DNA of 64,000 nucleotides, from assembly GCA_023663615.1 (NCBI GenBank), contig JAMPHA010000001.1, forward strand, positions 434,001 to 498,000, given 5' to 3'. Source of the stretch: DLAJ01 sp023663615 (GTDB taxonomy: Bacteria; Bacillota; Clostridia; Lachnospirales; Lachnospiraceae). The translations under genes and the position numbers were made by a program. The notes below the pieces were generated by a model. That model saw only the letters and a list, made by a program, of their open reading frames with translations, searched no databases and was not told where the DNA came from. How positions within the stretch are numbered: position 1 is the stretch's first letter; every line of letters begins with the position of its first letter. Shown one piece after another: positions 1 to 8,791 of the stretch.

Positions 1-69
1 CCTGTCTTTGGGTTGCCTGCAAAGCTATATGTAGTATAACACAAATTTTTTTCTTTTCCTATCCAAACC

Positions 70-98
70 TTGCTTTTTTCCTATGCTTTCTATAAAAT
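70..98 (+). promoter_or_regulatory. sigma-A type promoter for the DUF1292 gene
   Basis: TTGCTT and TAAAAT are separated by 17 bases, about 65 bases before the start codon of the first gene. The spacing is ideal and both boxes are near consensus. No other gene lies between, so it most likely drives the DUF1292 gene alone. Confidence 0.5.
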
Positions 99-164
99 AA
101 TAAAAAAATCTGTGTTACATGATGCAATTATGTAAACCAAAACAGAGAGCAGGGAGGTTTTGTT

Positions 165-515
165 ATGTCTGAAAAAAGAAATGAAGACGCATTGGCGCAG
201 CTTCGTGCCGACGAGGAACTGGTCACATTAGACGTCTACCATGACGACGGCTATACAACCTGCATTGTCGCGGCGATTCTGACGATCCCCGAATCCGAAC
301 GCCGATATGTCGCGCTGCTTCCGGTTGATGCGCACGGCGAATACAGTCCCGACCGCGCCTGGTTCTACCGCTATCTGACCGATGAGACGAATCCCGATGC
401 CGAGCCGGATATTGAAAATATCACGGACGACGAGGAACTGGAAGCCGTGATAGACCGCTATGACGAATATTTGGATGAAATTGCTTTCGACGAGCTGCTC
501 GCGGAAGATGATTAA
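165..515 (+). CDS. DUF1292 family protein
   Basis: This is a 116-residue, very acidic protein rich in Asp and Glu, especially after residue 75. The N-terminal part (about residues 15-70) has the beta-rich pattern of the DUF1292 family, small Firmicutes proteins of unknown function often found near ruvX and alaS. Here those neighbours are absent: it is a lone plus-strand gene converging on a helicase. A strong GGGAGG site seven bases before the ATG fixes the start. No transmembrane segment or signal peptide is visible. Family assignment is by sequence pattern only; the function is unknown. Confidence 0.7.
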   Translation: MSEKRNEDALAQLRADEELVTLDVYHDDGYTTCIVAAILTIPESERRYVALLPVDAHGEYSPDRAWFYRYLTDETNPDAEPDIENITDDEELEAVIDRYDEYLDEIAFDELLAEDD

Positions 516-528
516 AAAATCATTTTTT
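508..528 (+). terminator. short AT-rich terminator overlapping the stop codon
   Basis: ATGATT and AATCAT can pair around AAAA and are followed by a run of T. The stem contains the TAA stop of the DUF1292 gene and abuts the convergent helicase gene. The stem is only six base pairs, so the call is tentative. Confidence 0.4.
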
Positions 529-2606
529 CAGATCAGGTCCCGTAAGAACCGGGATATTTGAAATTTTTGATCGCCCTGCTTATGAACGCACGTCATGAGC
601 AGGGTTTTTCTTGCCCTTGTCATCGCCACATAAAGCAGCCGCCGCTCCTCCTCGATTTCCTCCGGCAGAAACGCTTTTTTATGCGGGACCACGCCCTCGT
701 TTAAGTATGGGAGCACGACATGATCGAACTCAAGTCCCTTGCAGGCATGCATGGTGACCACCTGCATCCGGCAGTGCGCCTCACTTGTCGGACTAAAAAT
801 ACGCCGACCGTCCGCGACGGCGCGAAGCCACTCTTTCTGACTCTGCATACCGACCGCCTCCCGCTCCAGCGCCGCCAACACGGCAAGCGCCTCCGCTCTC
901 GCCCCGCCTTCCCTGACGATCTCTTCCGGCAGTGTGCGCTCATAGCCGATGCCTCTGCGCAGATAAGGGATTGCCGCGCGCGGCGGAAGTCCCCGGAGGC
1001 ATTGCAGTTGTCTCCAAAAAGAGCGCAGAATCTGCTCCATGGCGGCATTCCCCTCATAAAATCGTAACAGCTCCGCCAGATTTCCGCCGCTCGCGATGAC
1101 TGCCTGTCTGCTTACGGCCCGGTAGGGTTTATTGACGATACGAAGCAGTGCTTCCAAATGTTCCGGTGAGGACGCGGCACTGTCTGTTCTTCTCATGCAG
1201 TTCTGCATCGGCGCGCCTTCTGTGCTCCTCATGCAGTTCTGCATTGGCGCGCCGCCTGCCGCAAGCATGAGATAGGCAAGCACATCCTTCGCGACAGGAT
1301 GTTCATAGATATTTTTTTCTTTTCTGCCGCGCGCGGCGGCAATGCGGATGCCCGCCTGTCCGATCAGCCGTTCCATTTCCGCCGCCTGCGCGTTCGTGCG
1401 CACAATGACTGCCGCCGTCTCATTTTTCGGAATGCTGCGCAGCGCCTCGCAGACTGCGCGCGTCTGCGTTTTCTTTTCCTCGCAGACAACAAGCCGCACG
1501 GTTCCGTCCGCTGCCCCGCCTGCCGCGACTTCTTTTTGGTAGCGCAGCCTATTCTGTACGATCAGGTGCTTTGCGGCATCCACGATCCGCCTTCCGCTGC
1601 GGTAATTGACCGTCAGATAACAGGTCCGGATATGTGGATAATACGCCCGCAGGGCGAGCATCAGCCTCGTATCCGAGCCGCGGAACCCGTAAATGGACTG
1701 GTCATCGTCCCCCACGACAAACAGATTATCGCGCGGTGCGGCAATGATGCGCAGAATGGAAAACTGCATCGGGCTGACATCCTGAAATTCGTCCACCAGA
1801 AAATACCGGTATCTGTCCCGCCAATAAGCGAGTATCCGCGCGTTTCGCTCATCCTGCAAAAGCTTGAGACATCCGGCGGTAATATCCTCAAAGTCAAGAA
1901 CGCCAAGCTCCCTGCATGCCTCCCCGTATTCCCGCAAGATTTCTTCTCCTATGGCTTCTGCATCCACAGCGGCATGTTTCTCCGCTGCGCTCATCGCACC
2001 TGTCCCGCGTCCGGCGCTGTCCCTGCTGTTTCCCGCCTCAAGTCTGCCCTTCGCTCCGCCCGCATCGCATTCCGTCTCACGCCTGTCCTCCGCCTCGTCT
2101 GCACCGCTTTCCGCCTCAAGTCTGCTTTCTGCCTCCATGCGGTTCTTGCGCCTGCTGATATACGCGCATAACTGCTCCCTGTCCGGAAACTGCGCACGCC
2201 GCTCTTTCCTTTGGTTGACTATCGAAGTCAATATCTCCTGTTTCTCACGTTCCGACAGAATCCGAAGCGGCTGTCCCATCCGGTATCCGTCCAGTCTTGC
2301 CCCCATTTGCAGGGATTCTTTCAAAATCCGGTAAAATACGGCGTGAAACGTCCCGAATGTCACTTTTGTATCCGTTTTTCCGCAGCTCTGCAAATAGCGC
2401 TCCCGCATCTGTTCCGCCGCGGCACGCGTAAATGTCACGACAAGAATGTGCTTTGCGGGCACGCCATGCTTCTCAATCAGCGCACCGATACGGAGGGTCA
2501 GCACCTTGGTCTTGCCGGAACCCGGAGGCGCAATAACAACGCAGGGGCCGTCCGTATGCGCCACCGCATCCGACTGTCCCCTGTTCAACTGTTCGTTTTG
2601 ATTCAT
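528..2606 (-). CDS. UvrD/PcrA-like superfamily 1 DNA helicase
   Basis: This 692-residue 3'-5' helicase-type ATPase has the SF1A motifs in order: Walker A APPGSGKT (26-33), Walker B/motif II VDEFQD (271-276), motif III GDDDQSIYGFRG (299-310), then TMHACKGLEFD (about 620) and LLYVAMTRAR (about 660). It is expected to unwind DNA in repair or replication restart. Two insertions interrupt the usual fold: a 13-residue unit repeated three times (about 161-199, rich in Glu, Arg, Ala and Gly) and a 12-residue unit repeated twice (about 451-474). It is shorter than typical PcrA (about 720-750), so it is better called UvrD-like than PcrA. A weak GGGTGA site precedes the ATG. Confidence 0.9.
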   Translation of the reverse strand: MNQNEQLNRGQSDAVAHTDGPCVVIAPPGSGKTKVLTLRIGALIEKHGVPAKHILVVTFTRAAAEQMRERYLQSCGKTDTKVTFGTFHAVFYRILKESLQMGARLDGYRMGQPLRILSEREKQEILTSIVNQRKERRAQFPDREQLCAYISRRKNRMEAESRLEAESGADEAEDRRETECDAGGAKGRLEAGNSRDSAGRGTGAMSAAEKHAAVDAEAIGEEILREYGEACRELGVLDFEDITAGCLKLLQDERNARILAYWRDRYRYFLVDEFQDVSPMQFSILRIIAAPRDNLFVVGDDDQSIYGFRGSDTRLMLALRAYYPHIRTCYLTVNYRSGRRIVDAAKHLIVQNRLRYQKEVAAGGAADGTVRLVVCEEKKTQTRAVCEALRSIPKNETAAVIVRTNAQAAEMERLIGQAGIRIAAARGRKEKNIYEHPVAKDVLAYLMLAAGGAPMQNCMRSTEGAPMQNCMRRTDSAASSPEHLEALLRIVNKPYRAVSRQAVIASGGNLAELLRFYEGNAAMEQILRSFWRQLQCLRGLPPRAAIPYLRRGIGYERTLPEEIVREGGARAEALAVLAALEREAVGMQSQKEWLRAVADGRRIFSPTSEAHCRMQVVTMHACKGLEFDHVVLPYLNEGVVPHKKAFLPEEIEEERRLLYVAMTRARKTLLMTCVHKQGDQKFQISRFLRDLI
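1192..1253 (-). repeat. 36-bp in-frame tandem repeat in the helicase gene
   Basis: A 26-base sequence occurs at 1192-1217 and again at 1228-1253 with one mismatch, giving a 36-base period. In the protein this is the duplicated unit beginning GAPMQNCMR. The reading frame is kept. Confidence 0.9.
2010..2126 (-). repeat. 39-bp in-frame repeat, three diverged copies, in the helicase gene
   Basis: The encoded segment divides into three 13-residue units beginning SRLEAES, DRRETEC and GRLEAGN. It sits in the 1B/1A region before motif II as an insertion relative to ordinary UvrD proteins. The copies are more diverged than the 36-bp repeat in the same gene. Confidence 0.7.
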
Positions 2607-2710
2607 ATTTCACCCGTTTTTGCTCTCCGGGTTCTCGTCCGTCTGCCCGCCCCCACGGTCAGACATCTTCTCTCACGCGGTCACATTCCTTTGACGTATC
2701 AATTTGTGCA

Positions 2711-4216
2711 TTATTTACTGACAATCGGCTTTCCGTCGGAATCCAACAATGGCTTCAGCAGCTCGATTCCCTTGCGGATCCGCGCAAGGCTCTCCTCCTT
2801 GCCGAGGAGTTCCATGATCTCCGTCGCGCCCGCAGGCGTCATCTGCTTTCCCGAAACGGCTGTGCGGACCGGCCATAATACGTAGCCGTTCTTATACTCC
2901 TTTTGCTGCGCGTAGCCGGTGAGCAGCGCATACAGCGCGTCATTGCCGTAATCCTCCTGTTTTTCCAACAGCGGCAGAAGCTCCGTTAAGACCGCTAAGG
3001 ACGACTCTTTGCTTGTCTTCATTTTTTTATGCGCATACATTTCCGTATCGTATTCCGGAAGCTCGTTAAAGAAATCGACCAGCTCCGCAATGTCCGGGAA
3101 AATCTCGATCCTCGTCTTTACCATCGCGGCGATCTTATGCAGATCGAGCTTTTTTGTCAGCGCTTTTTGCAAATAAGGAAGCGCCAGTTCATAGAAACGC
3201 TCCTCATCCATTGCCTTTAAGTATTCGCCGTTCATCCATTTTAATTTGTTGATGTCAAATACCGCAGGCGATTTGCTGATCCGGCGGTAATCAAACTTCT
3301 CAATCAGCTCCTCCAAGGAAAAGATCTCGCGGTTTTCCTCCGGACTCCAGCCGAGCAGCGCAATATAGTTGACGACCGCCTCCGGCAGGAACCCCTGCTC
3401 GATCAGATCCTCAAACGAGGAATGTCCGCTGCGCTTGGAAAGTTTCTTATGGTTTTCGTCTGTGATCAGCGGCAGGTGAATATATACCGGCACCTCCCAG
3501 CCGAACGCCTCGTAAAGCCGGTTATATTTCGGGGATGAAGAAAGATACTCATTGCCGCGCACAACATGCGTGATCCCCATGGTATGGTCGTCCACCACAT
3601 TGGCGAAATTATAGGTCGGAAACCCGTCCGATTTGATGAGCACCATATCGTCGAGTTCCGCGTTGTTGACGGAAATATCTCCGTACAGTTCGTCGTGGAA
3701 CGTCGTCACGCCCTCCTTCGGATTGTTCTGGCGGATGACATAAGGCATCCCGGACGCAAGCTTTTCCTCGACTTCTTCTTTTGACAGATGCAGACAGTGC
3801 TTGTCGTAGATCATGATCTCCTTGCTCTCGCCCGTTTCAGGATCCGTGATCGTCTCGCGAAGCGACTCTAACCGTTCCTTATCGCAAAAACAATAATAGG
3901 CCTCGCCCTTTGCGATCAGCTCTTTCGCATACTTTAGATAAATACCGCTCTTGTTGCGCTCGCTCTGCACATAAGGACCGTACCCGCCGTCTTTGTCCGG
4001 CCCTTCGTCATGCGTGATGCCTGCCAGATCTAAGGTACGGTAGATGATGTCCACCGCTCCCTCCACATAGCGCTCCTGATCCGTGTCCTCGATGCGGAGC
4101 ATAAAGACCCCGTCTTCATGCTTTGCGATCAAAAATTCATACAACGCGCTCCGCAAATTGCCGACATGCATTTTCCCTGTCGGACTCGGCGCATATCTCG
4201 TTCTTATTTTCTGCAT
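2711..4216 (-). CDS. gltX: glutamyl-tRNA synthetase
   Basis: This class I aminoacyl-tRNA synthetase charges tRNA-Glu (and possibly tRNA-Gln) with glutamate. The catalytic signature appears as APSPTGKMHVGN near residues 9-20 and the KMSKS loop as KKLSKRSG near residue 255; the length (501 aa) fits the family. The open frame extends upstream to 4309, but that part overlaps the hydrogenase gene and is unlike the family. The start is taken at the ATG before QKIRTRYAPS; a second ATG four codons upstream sits directly on the GAAAGGG Shine-Dalgarno and is less likely. The gene follows the hydrogenase gene by 25 bases, so they may be co-transcribed. Confidence 0.95.
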   Translation of the reverse strand: MQKIRTRYAPSPTGKMHVGNLRSALYEFLIAKHEDGVFMLRIEDTDQERYVEGAVDIIYRTLDLAGITHDEGPDKDGGYGPYVQSERNKSGIYLKYAKELIAKGEAYYCFCDKERLESLRETITDPETGESKEIMIYDKHCLHLSKEEVEEKLASGMPYVIRQNNPKEGVTTFHDELYGDISVNNAELDDMVLIKSDGFPTYNFANVVDDHTMGITHVVRGNEYLSSSPKYNRLYEAFGWEVPVYIHLPLITDENHKKLSKRSGHSSFEDLIEQGFLPEAVVNYIALLGWSPEENREIFSLEELIEKFDYRRISKSPAVFDINKLKWMNGEYLKAMDEERFYELALPYLQKALTKKLDLHKIAAMVKTRIEIFPDIAELVDFFNELPEYDTEMYAHKKMKTSKESSLAVLTELLPLLEKQEDYGNDALYALLTGYAQQKEYKNGYVLWPVRTAVSGKQMTPAGATEIMELLGKEESLARIRKGIELLKPLLDSDGKPIVSK

Positions 4217-4241
4217 AAAAATGACCATGCCCTTTCTGCAA

Positions 4242-5726
4242 CTATTTTTCCTGATCCGGAATCTGCTTTGCCGCCTCACTCTTAAACCGCGCAAGCTCCT
4301 TTGCGGCAATGGGAATCGCGATATTGGTTCCCGCGCCCGCCACGCAGCCGCCGGGACACGCCATCCCTTCGATCAGACAGCCGTTTTTTTTGCCCGCCTT
4401 GGCAAGCATCAGCATTTTCTTACATTCCGTCAGACTCTCCGCGTGCTCGATATGCACTTCGGTGTCGGGATAATATTCCTTGATGCAATTCTCGATCGCC
4501 GACGCAACACCGCCCGCAACGCCGTAACCGCGTCCCGCGCTCGTCGCGTCATCCATATGGTCTGACGCTTCGATTTCTTCCAAGAGCAAGCCCTTTGCCT
4601 CAAACATGCCGGCAAGCTCTTCAAACGTGATAACAAAATCCACGTCGGAGCGGATCGTCCTGCGGGAAGCCTCTAACTTTTTCGAGGCGCACGGTCCAAT
4701 AAACACAACGCCCGCATCGGGATGATCCTCTTTGATCTTGCGCGCCGTCGCCACCATCGGCGTCAGCTCATTCGAAATACTCCCGATCGTCTCCGGGAAG
4801 AATTTCTTTGCCAGCATCGACCATGACGGACAGCAGGAAGTCAAAAGGAACGGCAGTTCGCCCGTCGCCACCTTGTCCACGTAATGATGCGCCTCCGCCA
4901 TCGCGCCCATATCCGCGCCGATCGCGGTCTCATAGACATCATAAAAACCAAGCTGCTTTAACGCGGTCTTAAACTGATCGGGCGATACGTTTGCGCCAAA
5001 CTGCCCCGCAAAAGACGGCGCAACCTGCGCAATGATCTTTCTGCCCGACTGTAAGGCACGGATGAGCTGGAATATCTGTGATTTGTCCGCGATCGCCCCG
5101 AACGGACAGCTTACCATACATTGCCCGCAGGAAACGCATTTCTCACTGTCAATGCACGCGCGCTTTTTCTCGTCGCTCTTAATCGCGCCGACGCCGCATG
5201 CCGCCGCGCACGGGCGCACCTGATGCGTGATCGCGTCGTAAGGGCAGATCGCCTTACATTTTCCGCAGTGAATACATTTTTCCTGATCAATATACGATTT
5301 CCCGTTTACCATGGAAATCGCGCCGCGCGGACATACTTCATGGCAGGGATGCGCAAGACAGCCCATACACCGGTCCGTCACAAAATATTGATTTTCGGGA
5401 CAGGCGTTGCACGCAGACGGAATGACCTGCAGCAGGGGCGGCTCGTAAAATTTCTCGGCAATGTCGCTCTCCTCCACGCCCTGGCTGACATGCACAGGCT
5501 GATTTTCCGGACGCAGGGACATACCCATCGCAAGACGCATCCGTTCCCTGACGACCGCGCGCTCCCTGTATACGCTCTCCCAATAGGGCGATTCGTCGCT
5601 GTTGACGAGTTTATAGGGCAGCGCCTCCATATCATCCAGAAGATTCGTGGAAGTATAGGCAAGATTGGCAATCTCCTTGAATACGCGCCGTCTCACTTTT
5701 CTGACTTCTGTATCAATTCCTCTCAT
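4242..5726 (-). CDS. [FeFe] hydrogenase, group B type, with multiple 4Fe-4S clusters
   Basis: The protein (494 aa from the chosen ATG) has an N-terminal helical region, then ferredoxin-like Cys motifs (about 106-128, 151-161, 191-207), then the H-cluster domain with TSCCPSW (296-302), GPCASKK (344-350) and EGMACPGGC (453-461). The second motif reads GPC where classical group A enzymes have MPC, and this pattern with the short C-terminus fits monomeric group B enzymes. The role is H2 metabolism or redox sensing with ferredoxin; the physiological direction is unknown. The frame is open to 5870, but family members begin at the MRGIDT segment. The alternative ATG at 5741 cannot be excluded. Confidence 0.85.
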   Translation of the reverse strand: MRGIDTEVRKVRRRVFKEIANLAYTSTNLLDDMEALPYKLVNSDESPYWESVYRERAVVRERMRLAMGMSLRPENQPVHVSQGVEESDIAEKFYEPPLLQVIPSACNACPENQYFVTDRCMGCLAHPCHEVCPRGAISMVNGKSYIDQEKCIHCGKCKAICPYDAITHQVRPCAAACGVGAIKSDEKKRACIDSEKCVSCGQCMVSCPFGAIADKSQIFQLIRALQSGRKIIAQVAPSFAGQFGANVSPDQFKTALKQLGFYDVYETAIGADMGAMAEAHHYVDKVATGELPFLLTSCCPSWSMLAKKFFPETIGSISNELTPMVATARKIKEDHPDAGVVFIGPCASKKLEASRRTIRSDVDFVITFEELAGMFEAKGLLLEEIEASDHMDDATSAGRGYGVAGGVASAIENCIKEYYPDTEVHIEHAESLTECKKMLMLAKAGKKNGCLIEGMACPGGCVAGAGTNIAIPIAAKELARFKSEAAKQIPDQEK

Positions 5727-5852
5727 ACAAGCTGGTCCCATCCCTTTCTTGACCGGGACGCCGCGAGTCTTTCCGCGGCATGTTGATGATCCGACCTCTT
5801 TGTCCGCATGTTCCGTTCCCCAAAAAAGCACACGGAAACCGACGCCCTTATT

Positions 5853-5878
5853 TTGACACAAAATTAACAATAAGTCAA
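5853..5878 (-). promoter_or_regulatory. possible Rex operator and promoter of the hydrogenase gene
   Basis: On the minus strand TTGACT and CAAAAT are spaced by 17 bases. The spacer and -10 box overlap a sequence reading TTGTTAA, four bases, GTGTCAA, which matches 11 of 14 defined positions of the Rex consensus TTGTTAA-N4-TTAACAA. Rex senses NADH/NAD+ and controls hydrogenase genes in several clostridia. One half-site is perfect and the other poor, so this is only a candidate. Confidence 0.35.
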
Positions 5879-5985
5879 CAGCCCCATCATTACGATGAGG
5901 CTGTCTGTTTTGATAAGGCGGTCTGTTTTTTGAATTTTGGACCGTTTGTTTTTATTTGGTATTTTGAAAAAATCATTTACACCGG

Positions 5986-7083
5986 TCAAAACCCGGATTG
6001 TACTGATAGAAGTTCTTCGGGTTGAGCGAATCCTGTGTCATACGCAGCGCTTCCCCCAATCGGGAAGCTGGAAGTAAATTCATCTGTCGCTCCGTCTGTC
6101 GCTCCGGCTCCCTCTCCAACTGTCTCCTCATCTTCCTCTCCGGCTTCCGCTCCAACTGTCTCCTCGTCTTCCTCTCCAACTGTCTCCTCGGCTTCCTCTC
6201 CGGCTCCCTCTTCCGTCTCTGTTTCCAGCAACATGGTGTTAGCATAATTGACGAGTTCGTCCTCCCACAGTGCATAAGCAGATATTTTAAGATGGACAAA
6301 GTTGTCGCTGCTCAAGCCCGATTCCAGGTTTCCCGCTCCGTCAGATATGGCAGTACACAGATCGATGTATCCCCAGCCGTTTTCCTCCGCCATTTCCTGC
6401 AAAAGGCTGTTGTATAGGTCGATACAGGGGTTGTATAAACATCCCTTTTCCCTGCCTTTCACTGTATAAGTTACACTGACAATATGAATCTCCAGTTCCG
6501 GTGACACCTCCAAAATCTTATCGATCAGTTCCTTGTACTTATCGCGGTTGGATTCCGGTCCAAATGAGACGAGATCGTTAGTTCCAAGCAGAATAAAAAC
6601 GCGCTTTTTGTCCAAGAGTGGGAGAACATCCCACACATGGTACTTTTTCCCCTGATATTCAGGGTGAGGAATACTGCCTTTTACAGATCTTAAGGCATTA
6701 TGGACCGAGTAGCTTATTGCCGTCAGAAACTGAATATCGTGGACAAAGCTGTCCTGTCTCACGCTGTAAAGCCGAAAACCCTCCATAATCGAGTCTCCGA
6801 TAAAAACCGAATCGCCGTAATACTCCGCCAACTGCTCATCAGTCAATTCCGTTATCTCAGTAATAGGGTCGTCGGTCAAAACCGGATCACCGTCATACTC
6901 CGCCGGCTGCCCATCGGTCAATTCCGTTGTGTCGGTTATTCCGGTTTCGCCAGCCGATTCTGTGCACACATCGTCCGGCAGCAGCTGGGAGGCGTACACA
7001 GGGCATGTTGTGTAATCTCCCAAAACGAGCATTCCGGCAATGGCAATACATAAAAATTTCCCTTGTTTTCTGAATTTTTTCAT
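5986..7083 (-). CDS. secreted SGNH/GDSL-family hydrolase
   Basis: This is a 365-residue protein starting at an ATG with an AAAGGA site seven bases upstream. Residues 1-31 form a signal peptide (basic start, hydrophobic core, cleavage near YAS). The hydrolase core has block I VFIGDSIME with Ser98, block III GTND (167-170) and a C-terminal Asp260-x-x-x-His264. It is probably an esterase or cell-envelope deacetylase acting outside the cytoplasm; the substrate is unknown. A 25-residue segment just before the active site is a degenerate copy of block I. The C-terminus (about 285-345) is an acidic Glu/Gly/Val repeat. The gene is alone between the recombinase and the hydrogenase. Confidence 0.85.
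   Translation of the reverse strand: MKKFRKQGKFLCIAIAGMLVLGDYTTCPVYASQLLPDDVCTESAGETGITDTTELTDGQPAEYDGDPVLTDDPITEITELTDEQLAEYYGDSVFIGDSIMEGFRLYSVRQDSFVHDIQFLTAISYSVHNALRSVKGSIPHPEYQGKKYHVWDVLPLLDKKRVFILLGTNDLVSFGPESNRDKYKELIDKILEVSPELEIHIVSVTYTVKGREKGCLYNPCIDLYNSLLQEMAEENGWGYIDLCTAISDGAGNLESGLSSDNFVHLKISAYALWEDELVNYANTMLLETETEEGAGEEAEETVGEEDEETVGAEAGEEDEETVGEGAGATDGATDEFTSSFPIGGSAAYDTGFAQPEELLSVQSGF
6086..6225 (-). repeat. acidic low-complexity repeat in the SGNH hydrolase C-terminus
   Basis: The coding strand repeats short units encoding EEDEETVG and GAEAGEEDEETVG, about 12 codons per period. The region probably forms an extended acidic tail after the catalytic domain. Slippage here would change tail length without shifting frame. 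Confidence 0.7.
6790..6940 (-). repeat. 75-bp tandem duplication covering the active-site block of the SGNH hydrolase
   Basis: Two adjacent 75-base units align through CCGTNATACTCCGCC and TCAATTCCGTT. The downstream unit encodes GDSVFIGDSIME with the catalytic Ser; the upstream unit encodes GDPVLTDDPITE, in which Pro73 replaces the Ser. The copy is therefore recognisable but catalytically dead. Confidence 0.85.
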
Positions 7084-7147
7084 TTTCCAATCCTTTCTTT
7101 CCAGGGATATTTTATGCATTGTAAGCTCAAAATGCAATAGTCAGCCG

Positions 7148-8791
7148 TTAAATATTCCACGTGATCTCCATATTGCCGTCCGCGATCCGGATCACTTTGA
7201 CGAGCAGATCAACGACCGCCTGTTTATCCTCAAAGATCAGCGTTTCCCATGCGCTTACATGGTTGGTTATCTGTTTTCGTCCGCCTTCTGTGTCCGTAAC
7301 ATTGGCGGTAATGATTTCTTCCTGTAAGGCTTTCCGTTCCCTGTCTAACGCCGATACTCTTTCGTCTATGTATTTCATCAGAACGCCGCCTGCCCCGGAA
7401 ACCTTTAAGAGCAGTTCGTCAATCTCTTCTTCGATCTGTGTCAGACGGATTTTTTTGAGCATATTTTTTTGCAGGGGCGCCTTTTCTCTGTTTTCTCCCG
7501 CGTCAGACGCACAGGAAATCTTTCCCCCGTTTTCTCCCGTATCAGCCGCACAGGGAATCTTTCCTCCGTTTTTTCCCGTGTCAGACGCACAGGAAATCAG
7601 GCCTTCTTCGAATACCGCCTCCTCGAGAGTTGGAAACGCCGACAGTCTTTCTTTGATCGCGCCGAGCATATATTCTTCCAACACATCGGCATAAACGGTA
7701 CAGCCCGCCCCTTTACAGTTCCCGTGATTTCCCGACCGGCTGCATACGAAGTACCGTCCCCATTTCGTTTTTGCCCTGCGGATTGTCAGAGCGTAACCGC
7801 AGTTGCCGCATTTTACCTTGCCTGACAGCCATGAATTTTTCGCTTTACAGGTCTTTGTCCCCTGTCTGTTATGTAAGCACCTCGCACGACAGGCAAGCCA
7901 CGTTTTAGATGGGATAAAGCCTTTATGCGGCGCAAGGACAATTTCTTTGGCAGACAAATCGCATTGTTTTCTTGTAGCGGAAACGGTGCCTTTATAAAGA
8001 TAACAGGCATGGTACCCCGTAAAATCGCTTGCGGGATTATAGATATTCGCGCCTTGATCTTGAAAAAAGCGGTACACATCAATGTCAGCTTCCACATACA
8101 CAGGATTGCGGAGCATTTCGCTGATCCGGGCGGTATTCCAGTCCGCGCCGCGCAGATTTTTCATCCGGTGTTCATTCAAGTACCGCACAATATCTCCGAG
8201 GGAATTGTCCGTGTCTGCATACATGGAATAAATCAGCTTTAGCTGTTCGCTTTCCTCCGGGACTTCCTCATACATGGAAGTACGGACATTATCAATAACC
8301 GTGTTTGTCAAACGGTAGCCGTAAGGAATACGCCCACCCATATAAAAGCCACGTTTGCACCTTGCATAATAAGCGTCCGTTACACGTTTCTGTATCGTTT
8401 CCCGTTCCAGTTGGGCGAACACGATACAGATATTCAACATTGCCCTGCCGATTGGCGTAGATGTATCAAACTTTTCCGTGGAAGAAACAAACTCAACATG
8501 GTATTTTTGGAATATTTCCATCATGTTCGCAAAGTCCAGAATAGAACGGCTGATACGGTCAAGTTTATAGACAATGACACGCTTTATTTTGCCTGTGCGA
8601 ATATCCTTCATCATTTTTTCAAAGCCCGGTCTGTTGGTATCCTTGCCCGAAAAACCTCTGTCCGTATATTCCAGACAGGCTTCCCCGTGGGTTTCATATC
8701 TGCAATATTCCAGCTGGCTTTCTACGGAAATGCTGTCCTTTTTTTCGATGGACTGCCGCGCATACAATGCGTCATAGAATGCGTCCTGCAT
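7148..8791 (-). CDS. large serine recombinase
   Basis: This 547-residue site-specific recombinase has a resolvase catalytic domain (about 5-150; nucleophile Ser14 in YARQS, then VIVYKLDRISRS), a recombinase domain starting near GRIPYGYR, and a zinc ribbon (CGNCGYAL, CSRSGNHG) followed by a coiled coil. Such enzymes integrate or excise phages and conjugative or mobilisable elements. No integrated cargo is visible around it. A 13-residue unit containing SCASDTG or a variant is tandemly triplicated at about 396-434, between the zinc ribbon and the coiled coil. Its ATG follows the TAA of the small upstream gene without spacer, implying translational coupling. Confidence 0.92.
   Translation of the reverse strand: MQDAFYDALYARQSIEKKDSISVESQLEYCRYETHGEACLEYTDRGFSGKDTNRPGFEKMMKDIRTGKIKRVIVYKLDRISRSILDFANMMEIFQKYHVEFVSSTEKFDTSTPIGRAMLNICIVFAQLERETIQKRVTDAYYARCKRGFYMGGRIPYGYRLTNTVIDNVRTSMYEEVPEESEQLKLIYSMYADTDNSLGDIVRYLNEHRMKNLRGADWNTARISEMLRNPVYVEADIDVYRFFQDQGANIYNPASDFTGYHACYLYKGTVSATRKQCDLSAKEIVLAPHKGFIPSKTWLACRARCLHNRQGTKTCKAKNSWLSGKVKCGNCGYALTIRRAKTKWGRYFVCSRSGNHGNCKGAGCTVYADVLEEYMLGAIKERLSAFPTLEEAVFEEGLISCASDTGKNGGKIPCAADTGENGGKISCASDAGENREKAPLQKNMLKKIRLTQIEEEIDELLLKVSGAGGVLMKYIDERVSALDRERKALQEEIITANVTDTEGGRKQITNHVSAWETLIFEDKQAVVDLLVKVIRIADGNMEITWNI
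7491..7607 (-). repeat. 39-bp tandem repeat, three copies, in the recombinase gene
   Basis: Three units of 39 bases start at 7491, 7530 and 7569 and differ at few positions. Each adds 13 residues. They fall between the zinc-ribbon and coiled-coil segments, a place that tolerates length change. Confidence 0.9.

Noticed and set aside
4217..4309. N-terminal extension of gltX
   Set aside because: It overlaps the hydrogenase gene, lacks a ribosome site and is unlike the family start.
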